Positions 44,396 through 53,627 of a stretch of 64,000 nucleotides of DNA are shown here, piece after piece. The number at the start of each line of letters is the position of its first letter. Within the stretch, counting starts at the first letter, position 1. The DNA is taken from the NCBI RefSeq assembly GCF_004297265.1, contig NZ_SCUT01000040.1, forward strand, positions 146,844 through 210,843, given 5' to 3'. The position numbers were made by a program, and so were the translations under genes. This stretch comes from Reyranella sp. Lineage in GTDB: Bacteria > Pseudomonadota > Alphaproteobacteria > Reyranellales > Reyranellaceae. Under the pieces are notes generated by a model. That model had not been told where the DNA came from and made no database searches. It was given only the letters and a program-made list of their open reading frames with translations.

Positions 44396-45399
44396 GCGCG
44401 CTTCATTTCGACGAGATAGGCCTTGATCGGCTTCTCCGCGGCCGGAACGCGCTTGTAGAACTCGGCGATCATCGGCGCCGTCTTCTTCTGCAGTTCAGCC
44501 GTCATCGCCGGCGGCGGAATGACCAGCTGCATGCCGCCCGCGATCAGGCGGGCGTTGCTGTCCTTGTCTGCCTGCAGCGACGACTGCCAGAACTCGGGCT
44601 CCAGCTTCTTCGCCAGATCGACGATGATCTTCTGGTTGGCCGGCGAGATCTTCTTCCAGGTGTCGTTGTTGATCGTGACGATCTCCGACGACCAGGCATG
44701 GTTGGTCTGATGGAAGAACTTCAGGAACTCCCAGAACTTGCCGTCGACACCCGACACCGACGAGGTCGACACGCCCGCGACGGCGCCCGACGACAGCGCC
44801 GCGATCGTCTCGCCCCAGGGGATCAGAGCCGGCGCCATGCCGATGGCGCTGCACATTTCCTGCGCGTTCTTGTCGGGCACGCGGATCTTGATGCCCTTCA
44901 GCGCATCGAGCGACTCCGCCTTGATCTTGAGGTGCAGGTACTGCGTCGGCCACGGCACCGTGTAGAGCATGGTCTGGTTGTTCTTCAGCAGCACCTTCTC
45001 GTACTCGGGCCGCAGATACTTGTGCAGCACCTTCAGCTCTTCGATGTTGTTGCAGATGAAGGGAATGCCCTCGACGCCGAAGATCGGCTCGTCGCCGATC
45101 TGCTGGATGTTCAGGATGTCGGCCATCGGCACGAGGCCGTCGCGCACGGCGCGCATCTGCTCGGGGCCCTTGAAGCCGAGCTGGCCGCCCGACTTGACGT
45201 CGATCTCGACAGCACCGTTCGTCCCCTTCTTCACCTCTTCGGCGAAGCGCTTGACGTTGACCGTATGGAAGTTTCCATCCGGCCATACGGTCGCCAGCGG
45301 CAGCTTGAGCGCCGCCTGCCCCATCACCACGGCCGGCGCACCGACCATCGCCATCGCACCCACGCCCGCCTTCAAGGCCTTCCTGCGTCCCAGCTTCAT
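44392..45399 (-). CDS. dctP: TRAP transporter solute-binding protein
   Basis: A 335-residue periplasmic DctP-family protein. The leader has a twin-arginine-like start (MKLGRRKALKAG) and a hydrophobic stretch ending near VVMGQAA at about 29, so export may be by Tat. The mature part shows LPLATVWPDGNFH, GGQLGFKGPEQMRAVRDG and GIKIRVPDKNAQEM, the last with the Arg that normally binds a substrate carboxylate. That points to an organic acid or amino-acid-like ligand. The start at 45399 is preferred to 45411, since GGGG lies five to seven bases ahead. It follows hyuB by 53 bases. Confidence 0.88.
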   Translation of the reverse strand: MKLGRRKALKAGVGAMAMVGAPAVVMGQAALKLPLATVWPDGNFHTVNVKRFAEEVKKGTNGAVEIDVKSGGQLGFKGPEQMRAVRDGLVPMADILNIQQIGDEPIFGVEGIPFICNNIEELKVLHKYLRPEYEKVLLKNNQTMLYTVPWPTQYLHLKIKAESLDALKGIKIRVPDKNAQEMCSAIGMAPALIPWGETIAALSSGAVAGVSTSSVSGVDGKFWEFLKFFHQTNHAWSSEIVTINNDTWKKISPANQKIIVDLAKKLEPEFWQSSLQADKDSNARLIAGGMQLVIPPPAMTAELQKKTAPMIAEFYKRVPAAEKPIKAYLVEMKRA

Positions 45400-45452
45400 C
45401 GAAGCCCCCATCGTTGAATTGACACCGTTCCCCGTTTCACGTCGACGCCGGC

Positions 45453-47126
45453 TTATTCCGCGGCCTGCGGCGGCTTGAATTCGTAGACCTCTTCGGCCGA
45501 CTCCTTCGAGATCAGGCCGTCGGCGAGATCGTTGGCAACCTGCGCACGATCACGGTCTCGCGGCGCGCCGATGCCGGCGCCGCCCGGCGTCAGGATCACC
45601 AGCCGCTCGCCCGGCGGGATGAGCTGGAAGCCCTTGCCCTTCAGCGTCTGGCCCGACTTGAAGGCCACCACGCCGGCCTTGCCGTCGCCGCCGCCGTCGC
45701 GGCCCCGCGCCGGATGGTCGATGCGGTCGAAGGCTGCCAGCAGGTCGAACGGCTCGTCGATGCCGCTTTCGATCTCCATGATCTGACCGAGGCCCCCGCG
45801 CGTGCGGCCGGCGCCGCCCGAATCGGGACGGAACTCCTTGCGCCAGAAGATGAGGGGCGTCTGGGTCTCGGCGATCTCCACGGGCGTGCCGCGCACGCCG
45901 CTGGGATAGGCCGTGGCCGAAAGCCCGTCCTTGTCGGGACGCGCGCCCGTGCCGCCGTTGGAGGTGATGGCCATGCCGAAGCCGTAGTTGCCGCCCTCGC
46001 CGCCCTTCACCCGGCCGCGCACGTTGATGTTCCACAGGCACGAGGTGCCCTCCGCCGGCACGCGCTCCGGCACGACCTGACGCAGGCAGCCGAAGGTCAC
46101 GTCCGGCAGCATCTGGCCCACGACATGACGCGAGGCGACCGCGGTCGGCTTGGGCGCGTTCAGGATGCAGCCCTCCGGCGCCGAAACCGTGAGCGGCTCG
46201 AGCGACCCGGCATTGTTCGGGATGTTCGTGGAAACGACGCAGCCCAGGCCGAAGACCGTGTAGGCCGTCGTGTAGGCATGCGGCACGTTGATGCCGCGCC
46301 GCGACACGCCGGTCGTGCCGGTGAAGTCGACATGGATGCCGGTGTCCGAGATGGTCAGCGCGGCTTTCAGGGTCACCGGCTCGTCGTAGCCGTCGACCGT
46401 CATGCTGTTGTGCCAGGTGCCCTTGGGCAGCTTGGCGATCTCGGCCAGCACCGCCTCGCGCGAGCGCGCGATGACGTGGTCGCCCAGCTCGTCCAGCGAA
46501 TCGATACCGAACTCGTCCATCATCTCGACGAGCCGCCGGGCGCCGACGTCGTTGCAGGCGGCCAGGGAGTAGACGTCGCCCTCGGTGTCGACCGGCTGGC
46601 GCGTGTTGGCGCGGATCATCGCCATCAGCGTCTCGTTCGTGCGGCCCTGGTCGAACAGCTTCAACATGGGGATGTAGAGCCCCTCCATGAACACGTCGGT
46701 CGCATCCGGGCCGAAGCCGATGCCGCCGATGTCCATGAGGTGGCTGGTGCACGAGAACAGCGCCACCAGCTTGCCATTGCGGAAGCACGGCGTGGTGATG
46801 ACGAAGTCGTTGAGGTGGCCGGTGCCCATCCACGGATCGTTGGTGATGTAGGCGTCGCCGGGCTTCATCGTCTCGATCGGGAAGTACCGCAGGAAATGCT
46901 TCACCGACTCGGCCATCGAGTTCACGTGGCCCGGCGTGCCGGTCACGGCCTGGGCCAGCATGCGGCCCTGCAGGTCGAAGACACCCGCAGAGAGATCGCC
47001 GCACTCGCGCACGATCGGGCTGAAGGCGGTGCGCATCAGGGTCTGCGCCTGTTCCTCGACCACCGCGATCAGGCGGTTCCACATGATCTGGAGATCGATC
47101 AGGCCGACGCTGTTGGACTGGCTCAT
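45453..47126 (-). CDS. hyuB: Hydantoinase/oxoprolinase subunit B
   Basis: A 557-residue HyuB-family subunit, full length. Family blocks include FSPIVRECGDLSAGVFD near 35-51, GDAYITNDPWMGTGHLND near 90-107, DIGGIGFGPDATDVF, and late GGAGRTRGGLGQ near 440. With HyuA it forms ATP-dependent enzymes that open cyclic amides or imides: 5-oxoproline, N-methylhydantoin, hydantoins or caprolactam; acetone/acetophenone carboxylases are related. It lies 10 bases after hyuA. Substrate is best inferred from the operon as a whole. Confidence 0.9.
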   Translation of the reverse strand: MSQSNSVGLIDLQIMWNRLIAVVEEQAQTLMRTAFSPIVRECGDLSAGVFDLQGRMLAQAVTGTPGHVNSMAESVKHFLRYFPIETMKPGDAYITNDPWMGTGHLNDFVITTPCFRNGKLVALFSCTSHLMDIGGIGFGPDATDVFMEGLYIPMLKLFDQGRTNETLMAMIRANTRQPVDTEGDVYSLAACNDVGARRLVEMMDEFGIDSLDELGDHVIARSREAVLAEIAKLPKGTWHNSMTVDGYDEPVTLKAALTISDTGIHVDFTGTTGVSRRGINVPHAYTTAYTVFGLGCVVSTNIPNNAGSLEPLTVSAPEGCILNAPKPTAVASRHVVGQMLPDVTFGCLRQVVPERVPAEGTSCLWNINVRGRVKGGEGGNYGFGMAITSNGGTGARPDKDGLSATAYPSGVRGTPVEIAETQTPLIFWRKEFRPDSGGAGRTRGGLGQIMEIESGIDEPFDLLAAFDRIDHPARGRDGGGDGKAGVVAFKSGQTLKGKGFQLIPPGERLVILTPGGAGIGAPRDRDRAQVANDLADGLISKESAEEVYEFKPPQAAE

Positions 47127-47136
47127 GGGTTACTCC

Positions 47137-49215
47137 TCACGCTGCCTTGCGATCCATAACGATACAGCCGGAGGCATCGATATGCGCGGCAAAACTGGCC
47201 GACACATAGGTCGACGTCTCGTCCTCGGCGACGATGGCCGGTCCGGCGAACCTGCTGCCCGGCGGCAGCTTCTCGCGGCGATAGACCGGCACGTCGGCAG
47301 TCTTTCCGCTTCGTCCGTCGAACACCGGGCGGCGTCCCACCGGCTCTGGCACCGGCGCGCTGCCGGCCTTCCCCTGCACGTCGGGCCGCCTGGCCTCGGT
47401 CGAAACCTGGACCGACCAGCTCAGGATCTCGATGGCCGCGTTGGGGATATGACGCTCGAACAGCACGCCGTAGTCGCGCTCGTAGGCCTCGCGCAAAGCA
47501 GCGGTGTCGGCCGCGGTCAGCGGCCGTTGCGGCAGGGTCACCATGATCTCGTGACCCTGGCCGACATAGCGCATGAAGGCGACGCGCCGCTCGAAAGTCG
47601 GCTGGCCGCGCGCGCCCGGCGCCACCAGCGCCGTCGCCTCCCGGCTCATCTCGTCCAGCATCTCGCCAGCCGCCTCCGCATCGAACGTGTCGAGGCGCAT
47701 GTAGCGGCTGCGCACCAGCTCGAACGAAACCGGCGCCGCCAGGAACCCGACCGCGGAACCCACGCCGGCGTTGGGCGGCACGATGACGCGCTGCACGCCG
47801 ATCTTCTCGGCGACGCGCGCGGCATGGAGCGGCGCGCCGCCGCCGAAGGCGATCAGCGTGTACTGGTTGACGACGGAGCCGCGCTCGACCGCATGGACGC
47901 GCGCCGCGCTCGCCATGTTCTCCGAGACCATCTCATAAACGGCGTAGGCTCCCATCTCGCTGGAGAGTCCGATGCCCTCCGCCACGTCGCGCTCGATGGC
48001 ACCACGCGCGGCCTCGACGTCGAGGGCGATCGAGCCGCCGGCGAAATGCGCCGGGTCGATCGTGCCCAGCACGACATTGGCGTCGGTGACGGCCGGATGC
48101 CGGCCACCGCGGCCGTAGCAAGCGGGCCCGGGCTCGGCGCCGGCGCTCTCGGGGCCGACCGTGACGCGCTTCAGGGCATCGAGGCGGGCAATCGAGCCGC
48201 CGCCTGCGCCGATTTCAACCATCTCGATCACCGGGATGCGGACCGGCAGGCCGGAGCCTTTCAGGAAACGGGCCGCACGGTCGACTTCGAACACGCGTGC
48301 GGTGTGGGGCTGGTAGTCGTCGATCAGGCAGATCTTGGCCGTGGTGCCGCCCATGTCGTAGCTCAGCGCCCGCCCCTCGCCGGCCCGCGCCGCCACCTGG
48401 GCCGCGAAGATCGCGCCGCCGGCCGGGCCGGATTCGACCAGACGCACCGGAAAGCGACGCGCCGTCTCAATGGCGGTGAGGCCGCCGCCGGAAGTCACGA
48501 GATAGATCGTGCCGGTGAACTTTTCCGCCGCGAGGGCCGCCTGCATGCGGGCGAGATAGGAGTCCATCAACGGCTGCACATAGGCGTTGGCCACCGCCGT
48601 CGATGTCCGTTCGTACTCGCGAACCTCGGGGCAGACTTCGCTCGAAAGCGTCACCCGGAGTTCGGGCAGTTCCGCATTCAGAATCTCGCGTACGCGCCGC
48701 TCGTGAGCCGGATTCACGTAGGAATGCATGAATGCCACGGCGACGCTTTCGACGCCTTCGGCCTTGAGCGTTCCAGCCAAAGTCCGCACAGCGCCCTCAT
48801 CCAAGGCCAAGCGAACCTTGCCGTGGACGTCCATTCGTTCGGGGACGGTGAACCGCATCGCACGCGCAACGAGCGGCTTGGGCTTCTCGATGCCGAGGTC
48901 GTACTGGTCGTAGCGGCTCTCGTTGGCGATATCGAGGACGTCACGGAAGCCTTCCGTAGCGATCAGGGCCGTGCGCGCGCCGCGTCGTTCGATAACCGCA
49001 TTGGTGGCCAGCGTGGTCCCGTGCACGAAGACACCGACATCGCCAAACCCCTTGCCGGCATCGCCGAGGATGAGGCGGACCCCTTCGAGGACGGCCTCCT
49101 CGGGCCGCTGTGGCGTCGTCAGCAGCTTGCGCGTTATCCGACGGCCCCCTTCTTCCAACACCACATCCGTGAACGTGCCGCCAATGTCGACGGCAATACG
49201 CAAATCGTTGATCAC
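47137..49215 (-). CDS. hyuA: Hydantoinase/oxoprolinase subunit A
   Basis: A 692-residue ATP-binding HyuA subunit. It begins with RIAVDIGGTFTDVVLEEGG, an ASKHA-type phosphate-binding strand pair. GTTLATNAVIERRGART lies near 64-80, VESGPAGGAIFAAQVA near 268 and YDMGGTTAKICLID near 288-301. The C-terminal third carries the family's later domain (FGGGAPLHAARVAEKIGV near 455). This is an intact, typical-length subunit and is the first gene of the eight-gene operon. The start is GTG with a poor ribosome-binding site. A cyclic-nucleotide-gated channel gene is divergent from it. Confidence 0.92.
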   Translation of the reverse strand: MINDLRIAVDIGGTFTDVVLEEGGRRITRKLLTTPQRPEEAVLEGVRLILGDAGKGFGDVGVFVHGTTLATNAVIERRGARTALIATEGFRDVLDIANESRYDQYDLGIEKPKPLVARAMRFTVPERMDVHGKVRLALDEGAVRTLAGTLKAEGVESVAVAFMHSYVNPAHERRVREILNAELPELRVTLSSEVCPEVREYERTSTAVANAYVQPLMDSYLARMQAALAAEKFTGTIYLVTSGGGLTAIETARRFPVRLVESGPAGGAIFAAQVAARAGEGRALSYDMGGTTAKICLIDDYQPHTARVFEVDRAARFLKGSGLPVRIPVIEMVEIGAGGGSIARLDALKRVTVGPESAGAEPGPACYGRGGRHPAVTDANVVLGTIDPAHFAGGSIALDVEAARGAIERDVAEGIGLSSEMGAYAVYEMVSENMASAARVHAVERGSVVNQYTLIAFGGGAPLHAARVAEKIGVQRVIVPPNAGVGSAVGFLAAPVSFELVRSRYMRLDTFDAEAAGEMLDEMSREATALVAPGARGQPTFERRVAFMRYVGQGHEIMVTLPQRPLTAADTAALREAYERDYGVLFERHIPNAAIEILSWSVQVSTEARRPDVQGKAGSAPVPEPVGRRPVFDGRSGKTADVPVYRREKLPPGSRFAGPAIVAEDETSTYVSASFAAHIDASGCIVMDRKAA

Positions 49216-49310
49216 CTTGAGTGCAAACCTCTGTCTCGGGGGGATGGTCTGAGGGTAGACCGGGCGCCGCCGCGTTGCAATTCGCAGGCCAGCCCGCCTA
49301 TGGTCGCTCC

Positions 49311-50504
49311 GTGACGGCCAAAGAAAAGACGCTCCGGGCTCAGCTGTTCGAACTCCTGCGCCCCAACGACCCCTTGCCGGGCGCCCGCCGCTGGCGGACG
49401 GCCCACCTGGTGATCCTCGCCATCGGACTGCTCGCGGTCATCCTGCTGTCCGTGGATGAATTGTCGCCCCCACATCGGGTGGTCCTGCGTGGCGCGATCT
49501 GGGGTGTGACGTTGTTCTTCCTCGTCGAGTACCTGGCCCGCCTCTGGGTGGCGCCCGAACTGCCCCACATGGCCGACATGTCTCCCTTGGCGGCGCGGCT
49601 GCGCTGGGCCTGCAGCGTACCCGGCCTGATCGGATTGCTCGCGATCACGCCCGCCATCATGCTGGCGGGTGGTTACAGCATTGCCGGGACAGATGCCGCG
49701 TCCGTCTTCTGCATCCTGTGGATATTGAAGCTCGGCCTTCACGCGCCCGCCTTCGGCACGCTCGCCCGCGTGATCTCCAATGAGCGTGCGCCCATTGCCA
49801 GCGTACTGATCGTGTTTGCGATCCTGTTGATGTCCGCAGCCACCGGCGCCCACATCGCGGAGCGCGACGGCCAGCCCCAGCAGTTCGGCAGCCTTCCCAA
49901 CGCCATGTGGTGGTCGGTGGTCACCCTGACGACGACCGGCTACGGCGACGTGGTGCCGCTGACGCCCGCCGGCCGCATCATCGGCTCGCTGCTGATGATC
50001 AGTGGCATCGCGGTGCTGGCGTTGATGACCGGTGTGCTCGCAACGGGCTTCGCGCAGGAGGAGCGGCGTCGCGAATATCTGCGCGTCTGGGATCAGGTCA
50101 CGCGCGTCCCGATCTTCGCGTCGCTTGGCACCGTCACCCTCTCCGAAATCGTGGGCAAGCTGCGTACCCGCTACTATCCCGCCCGCGTGACGGTCCTGCG
50201 TCGCGGCGATCCAGGCGACTCGATGTTCTTCATCTCGAACGGCGAAGTCGAGGTGCGCCTGCCGACCGGCGGCACGGTCCGCCTGGGCGACGGCGCCTTC
50301 TTCGGCGAGATGTCGCTGCTCAACCGGCAGCCTCGCGGCGCAACCATCGCCACGACCACACCCACGACCCTTCTGGTCCTCTACGCCAGCGACTTCTACG
50401 AGATCGCCTCCCACATTCCAGCCCTTGCCGAAGCCGTGGAGAACGAGGCCAGGCGTCGGCGCGAGGAGAACCTCGAGCGCCAATCCGGGGGGACGACGTC
50501 ATGA
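49311..50504 (+). CDS. Cyclic-nucleotide-gated potassium channel (MloK1-like)
   Basis: A 397-residue six-helix channel subunit with a C-terminal cyclic-nucleotide-binding domain. The selectivity filter TTTGYGD lies at about 207-213, between pore helix WWSVVTL and the last membrane helix. The C-terminal domain (about 265-385) has the phosphate-binding cassette FFGEMSLLNRQPRGAT, with the Glu and Arg used to hold cAMP or cGMP. The S4 region carries few regular Arg/Lys repeats, as in the voltage-insensitive Mesorhizobium MloK1. The start is uncertain: GTG at 49311 begins the likely protein, but the frame is open to 49221. The stop overlaps the flavoprotein start by four bases. Confidence 0.88.
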   Translation: MTAKEKTLRAQLFELLRPNDPLPGARRWRTAHLVILAIGLLAVILLSVDELSPPHRVVLRGAIWGVTLFFLVEYLARLWVAPELPHMADMSPLAARLRWACSVPGLIGLLAITPAIMLAGGYSIAGTDAASVFCILWILKLGLHAPAFGTLARVISNERAPIASVLIVFAILLMSAATGAHIAERDGQPQQFGSLPNAMWWSVVTLTTTGYGDVVPLTPAGRIIGSLLMISGIAVLALMTGVLATGFAQEERRREYLRVWDQVTRVPIFASLGTVTLSEIVGKLRTRYYPARVTVLRRGDPGDSMFFISNGEVEVRLPTGGTVRLGDGAFFGEMSLLNRQPRGATIATTTPTTLLVLYASDFYEIASHIPALAEAVENEARRRREENLERQSGGTTS

Positions 50505-52192
50505 TTGAAACCGACCTGCTGGTGATCGGGTCGGGAGCTGCGGGCTTCTCGGCGGCCCTGACGGCCTCTCATGCCGGCCTGGACGTGCTCATGGTCGAGA
50601 AGGAGAAGCTGTTCGGCGGCACCACCGCCTATTCGGCCGGCGTCATCTGGATCCCCGGCAACCGGCACGGCCGCGCGCTCGGTATCGCGGACTCAAAGGA
50701 GGACGCGCTCACCTACCTGCAGCACGAGGCCGGCAATCGCCTGAACCTCGAATTGGCCAATGCCTTTCTGGAAAACTGCAATCCCGCGGTCGAGTTCATC
50801 GAGAACAACACGCACGTCCGATACGAGGCCGTGCCGATCTGGGCCGACTATCATCCGACCAGGCCCGGCGCCGCCCAGGGCGGACGTTCGCTGCTGCCGC
50901 TGCCGTTCGATGGACGGCGGCTCGGCAAGCGGTTCAACCAATTGCGGGCACCGCTGCGGACCATGATGGCGTTCGGCGGCATGATGCTCGGCCGCAACGA
51001 CCTGCCCCATGTCTTCAAGATGACGCGCTCCGCCCGCTCGGCTTTCCATGTCGCGGGCATGACGGCACGCTATGCGATCGACCGGCTGAGCCACGATCGC
51101 GGCACCCGTCTCACCAACGGCAACGGCCTCATCGCCGCCCTCGCCCTCTCGGCCGAGGAACGCGGGATCGAGCTCTGGCTGGGGAGTCCGGTCGTCGAGC
51201 TGATGCAGCGCGACGCTGTCGTTACCGGCGCGATCGTGCAGCGAGACGGAAAGCGGCAGGAGATCCGTGCGCGACGCGGCGTCGTGCTGGCCTGCGGCGG
51301 CTTTCCCGCCGACGACGAACTCAAGAGCCGCTACTACGGCCATGTGCGCGACGGCCATTTCCATCGCTCGGCGCCACCGCCGGGCAATCGCGGCGACGGG
51401 ATCCGGCTCGGCCGGTCGGTCGGCGGCGCGATGGCGGAAGATGTCGCCTACCCAGCGGCCTGGGTTCCGGTTTCGCTGGTTCCGCAGCCGGATGGATCGA
51501 CGCTGCCGTTCCCGCATTTCTACGAGCGCGGCAAGCCCGGTTACATTGCCGTCGACCCGGCGGGCCGGCGCTTCGCGAACGAATCGGCCTCCTACCATGA
51601 CTTCGTGCCGGCCATGGTCGAGGCCTGCCGCGGCCGCAGCGAGACGAGCGCCTGGCTGCTCTGCGACCACCGTGCCATCCGGCGCTACGGCATGGGCGCC
51701 ATCGGGCCGGCGCCGCTGCCGCTCGGCCCCCACATCCGGAATGGCTATCTGTTGACGGCAGCGAGCTGGCCGGAGCTGGCGGCCAGAACCGGCGTTGATT
51801 CAGATACACTGCAGTCAACGATTTCCCAATTTAATGGGCACGCCGCCCGGGGCGAGGATCCCGATTTCGGCAAAGGCACCGATGCCTACCATCGCTTCAA
51901 CGGCGACCCCACGCACGGACCCAATCCCTGCCTGGCGCCGCTCGAGCAGGGGCCCTTCTACGCCATGAAAATGGTGCCCGGAGACATCGGGACGTTCCTC
52001 GGCCTTCGGGTGGACGGCCATGCCCGGGTCCTCGACGCCACGGGGGCGCCGATCCCGGGCCTCTATGCCGCCGGAAACGACATGACCAGTGTCATGGGCG
52101 GCACCTATCCGGGCGCCGGCATCACCATTGGCCCAGCCCTCACCTTCGGCTATATCGCGGCCCGGCACGCGGCCGCAGAAGCCGCCCGCTAA
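50501..52192 (+). CDS. FAD-dependent dehydrogenase, KstD/fumarate-reductase flavoprotein type
   Basis: A 563-residue cytosolic flavoprotein. The FAD Rossmann motif LLVIGSGAAGFSAALTA is at 6-22, GGTTAYSAGVIWIPGN near 39-54, and the C-terminal GGTYPGAGITIGPALTFGYI near 530 completes the flavin site. The family contains 3-ketosteroid delta-1-dehydrogenases and fumarate-reductase-like enzymes, which remove or add hydrogen across a C-C bond next to a carbonyl. No steroid genes are near, so the substrate is unknown. The ATGA overlap with the channel gene indicates coupled translation, an unusual partnership. Confidence 0.85.
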   Translation: MIETDLLVIGSGAAGFSAALTASHAGLDVLMVEKEKLFGGTTAYSAGVIWIPGNRHGRALGIADSKEDALTYLQHEAGNRLNLELANAFLENCNPAVEFIENNTHVRYEAVPIWADYHPTRPGAAQGGRSLLPLPFDGRRLGKRFNQLRAPLRTMMAFGGMMLGRNDLPHVFKMTRSARSAFHVAGMTARYAIDRLSHDRGTRLTNGNGLIAALALSAEERGIELWLGSPVVELMQRDAVVTGAIVQRDGKRQEIRARRGVVLACGGFPADDELKSRYYGHVRDGHFHRSAPPPGNRGDGIRLGRSVGGAMAEDVAYPAAWVPVSLVPQPDGSTLPFPHFYERGKPGYIAVDPAGRRFANESASYHDFVPAMVEACRGRSETSAWLLCDHRAIRRYGMGAIGPAPLPLGPHIRNGYLLTAASWPELAARTGVDSDTLQSTISQFNGHAARGEDPDFGKGTDAYHRFNGDPTHGPNPCLAPLEQGPFYAMKMVPGDIGTFLGLRVDGHARVLDATGAPIPGLYAAGNDMTSVMGGTYPGAGITIGPALTFGYIAARHAAAEAAR

Positions 52193-52218
52193 GCCCCTCA
52201 GGCAACGAAAGCTCCGCA

Positions 52219-53625
52219 ATGTCGCTCATCACGCCCGTTATCCTCGTCGGAGGCTCCGGCAAGCGCCTGTGGCCACTGTCGCGCGAGAGCATGCCCAAGC
52301 AGTTCGTGCCGCTGCTCGGCAAGCAGTCGACCTTCCAGCAGACGCTCCTGCGCGTGTCCGACCGCAGCCTGTTCGGCAAGCCGGTGATCGCGACCAACGA
52401 CGCCTACCGCTTCATGTGCGAGAGCCAGGCGCGGGAGATCGGCGTCGAGATCGACATCCTGGTCGAGCCGTCTCGCCGCGATTCAGGCCCCGCCATGGCG
52501 GCCGCCGCCGCCTACACCCGCAGTCTGGGCGCCAAGGCCGTTCTGGCGCTCGCCTCCGACCATCTGGTGATCGGCGCCGAGGAATTCCTCGCCGGCTGTC
52601 GAGAGGGCCTTACCGCCGTCGAACAGGGCGGCATCGTCACCTTCGGCATCCCGCCCACGGAGCCCAAGACCGACTACGGCTACATCCGTCCCGGCAGCGA
52701 GACGATCGGCCCCGTGATGAAGGTCGCGGCTTTCGTCGAGAAACCCAATGCCCAGAAGGCGATGCAGTACATCGCCGAGGGCCTGCTGTGGAACAGCGGC
52801 AATTTCCTGTTCCCGCCCGAGCTGCTGCTCTCGGAGATGAAGCGCTTCGAGCCGGCCATGGCCGCCGCCGCCGAGGAGGCTGTCGCCAAGGCGAGGAAGA
52901 CCGGCTCCACCGTGTTCCTCGACGCCGAGGCCTTCGCCAGGGCGCCGGCCAAGTCGATCGACTATGCCGTGATGGAGCGCACCGACAAGTGCTGGGTGGT
53001 GCCGGCCCGCTTCCGCTGGTCCGACCTCGGCACCTGGGACGCGCTGCTCGATGTCGGCGACGCCGACAGCGCCGGCAATGTCACTGAAGGTCCGGTCGAG
53101 ATCGACCATGTGCGCAATTCCTACATCCGTTCGGACGGACCGCTGACCGCGGTGATCGGCGTCGAGGACGTGGTCGTGGTGTCGATGAACGATGCTGTGC
53201 TGGTCGGCCATCGCGACAACCTTCCGCGCCTCAAGGACGTCGTGCAGCGCATGTCCGACGGCAAGCACCGCGCCGCGACCGAGCACGCGGTGATGCATCG
53301 TCCCTGGGGCAGCTACCAGGACATCGACCGCGGCGAGCGATTCCGCGCCAAGCGCCTCACGGTCAAGCCCGGCGGCAAGCTCAGCCTGCAGAGTCACAAT
53401 CGCCGCGCCGAACACTGGGTGGTCGTGAAGGGCATCGCCGAGGTCACGCTCGACGGCAAGGTCATGACGCTCCACGAGAACGAATCGACCTACATTCCGA
53501 TCGGCGGCGTCCATCGCCTTGCCAATCCGGGCACAGAGCTCCTGGAAGTGGTCGAAGTGCAGACCGGCGACTATGTCGAGGAAGACGACATCGTCCGCTA
53601 CGAGGACATCTACGCGCGGGTCTGA
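52219..53625 (+). CDS. manC: Mannose-1-phosphate guanylyltransferase / mannose-6-phosphate isomerase
   Basis: A 468-residue bifunctional enzyme that makes GDP-mannose. The N-terminal nucleotidyltransferase starts with the pyrophosphorylase signature GGSGKRLWPLSRESMPKQF near 11-29, and FVEKPN lies near 174. The C-terminal cupin (about 350-460) is the type II phosphomannose isomerase: RPWGSYQDID, KPGGKLSLQSHNRRAEHW and the metal-binding His/Glu residues of VVEVQTG region. Length is typical. It supplies the donor sugar for mannose-containing surface glycan and lies in the same locus as two CslA-like synthases, which in plants use GDP-mannose. Confidence 0.92.
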   Translation: MSLITPVILVGGSGKRLWPLSRESMPKQFVPLLGKQSTFQQTLLRVSDRSLFGKPVIATNDAYRFMCESQAREIGVEIDILVEPSRRDSGPAMAAAAAYTRSLGAKAVLALASDHLVIGAEEFLAGCREGLTAVEQGGIVTFGIPPTEPKTDYGYIRPGSETIGPVMKVAAFVEKPNAQKAMQYIAEGLLWNSGNFLFPPELLLSEMKRFEPAMAAAAEEAVAKARKTGSTVFLDAEAFARAPAKSIDYAVMERTDKCWVVPARFRWSDLGTWDALLDVGDADSAGNVTEGPVEIDHVRNSYIRSDGPLTAVIGVEDVVVVSMNDAVLVGHRDNLPRLKDVVQRMSDGKHRAATEHAVMHRPWGSYQDIDRGERFRAKRLTVKPGGKLSLQSHNRRAEHWVVVKGIAEVTLDGKVMTLHENESTYIPIGGVHRLANPGTELLEVVEVQTGDYVEEDDIVRYEDIYARV

Positions 53626-53627
53626 GC

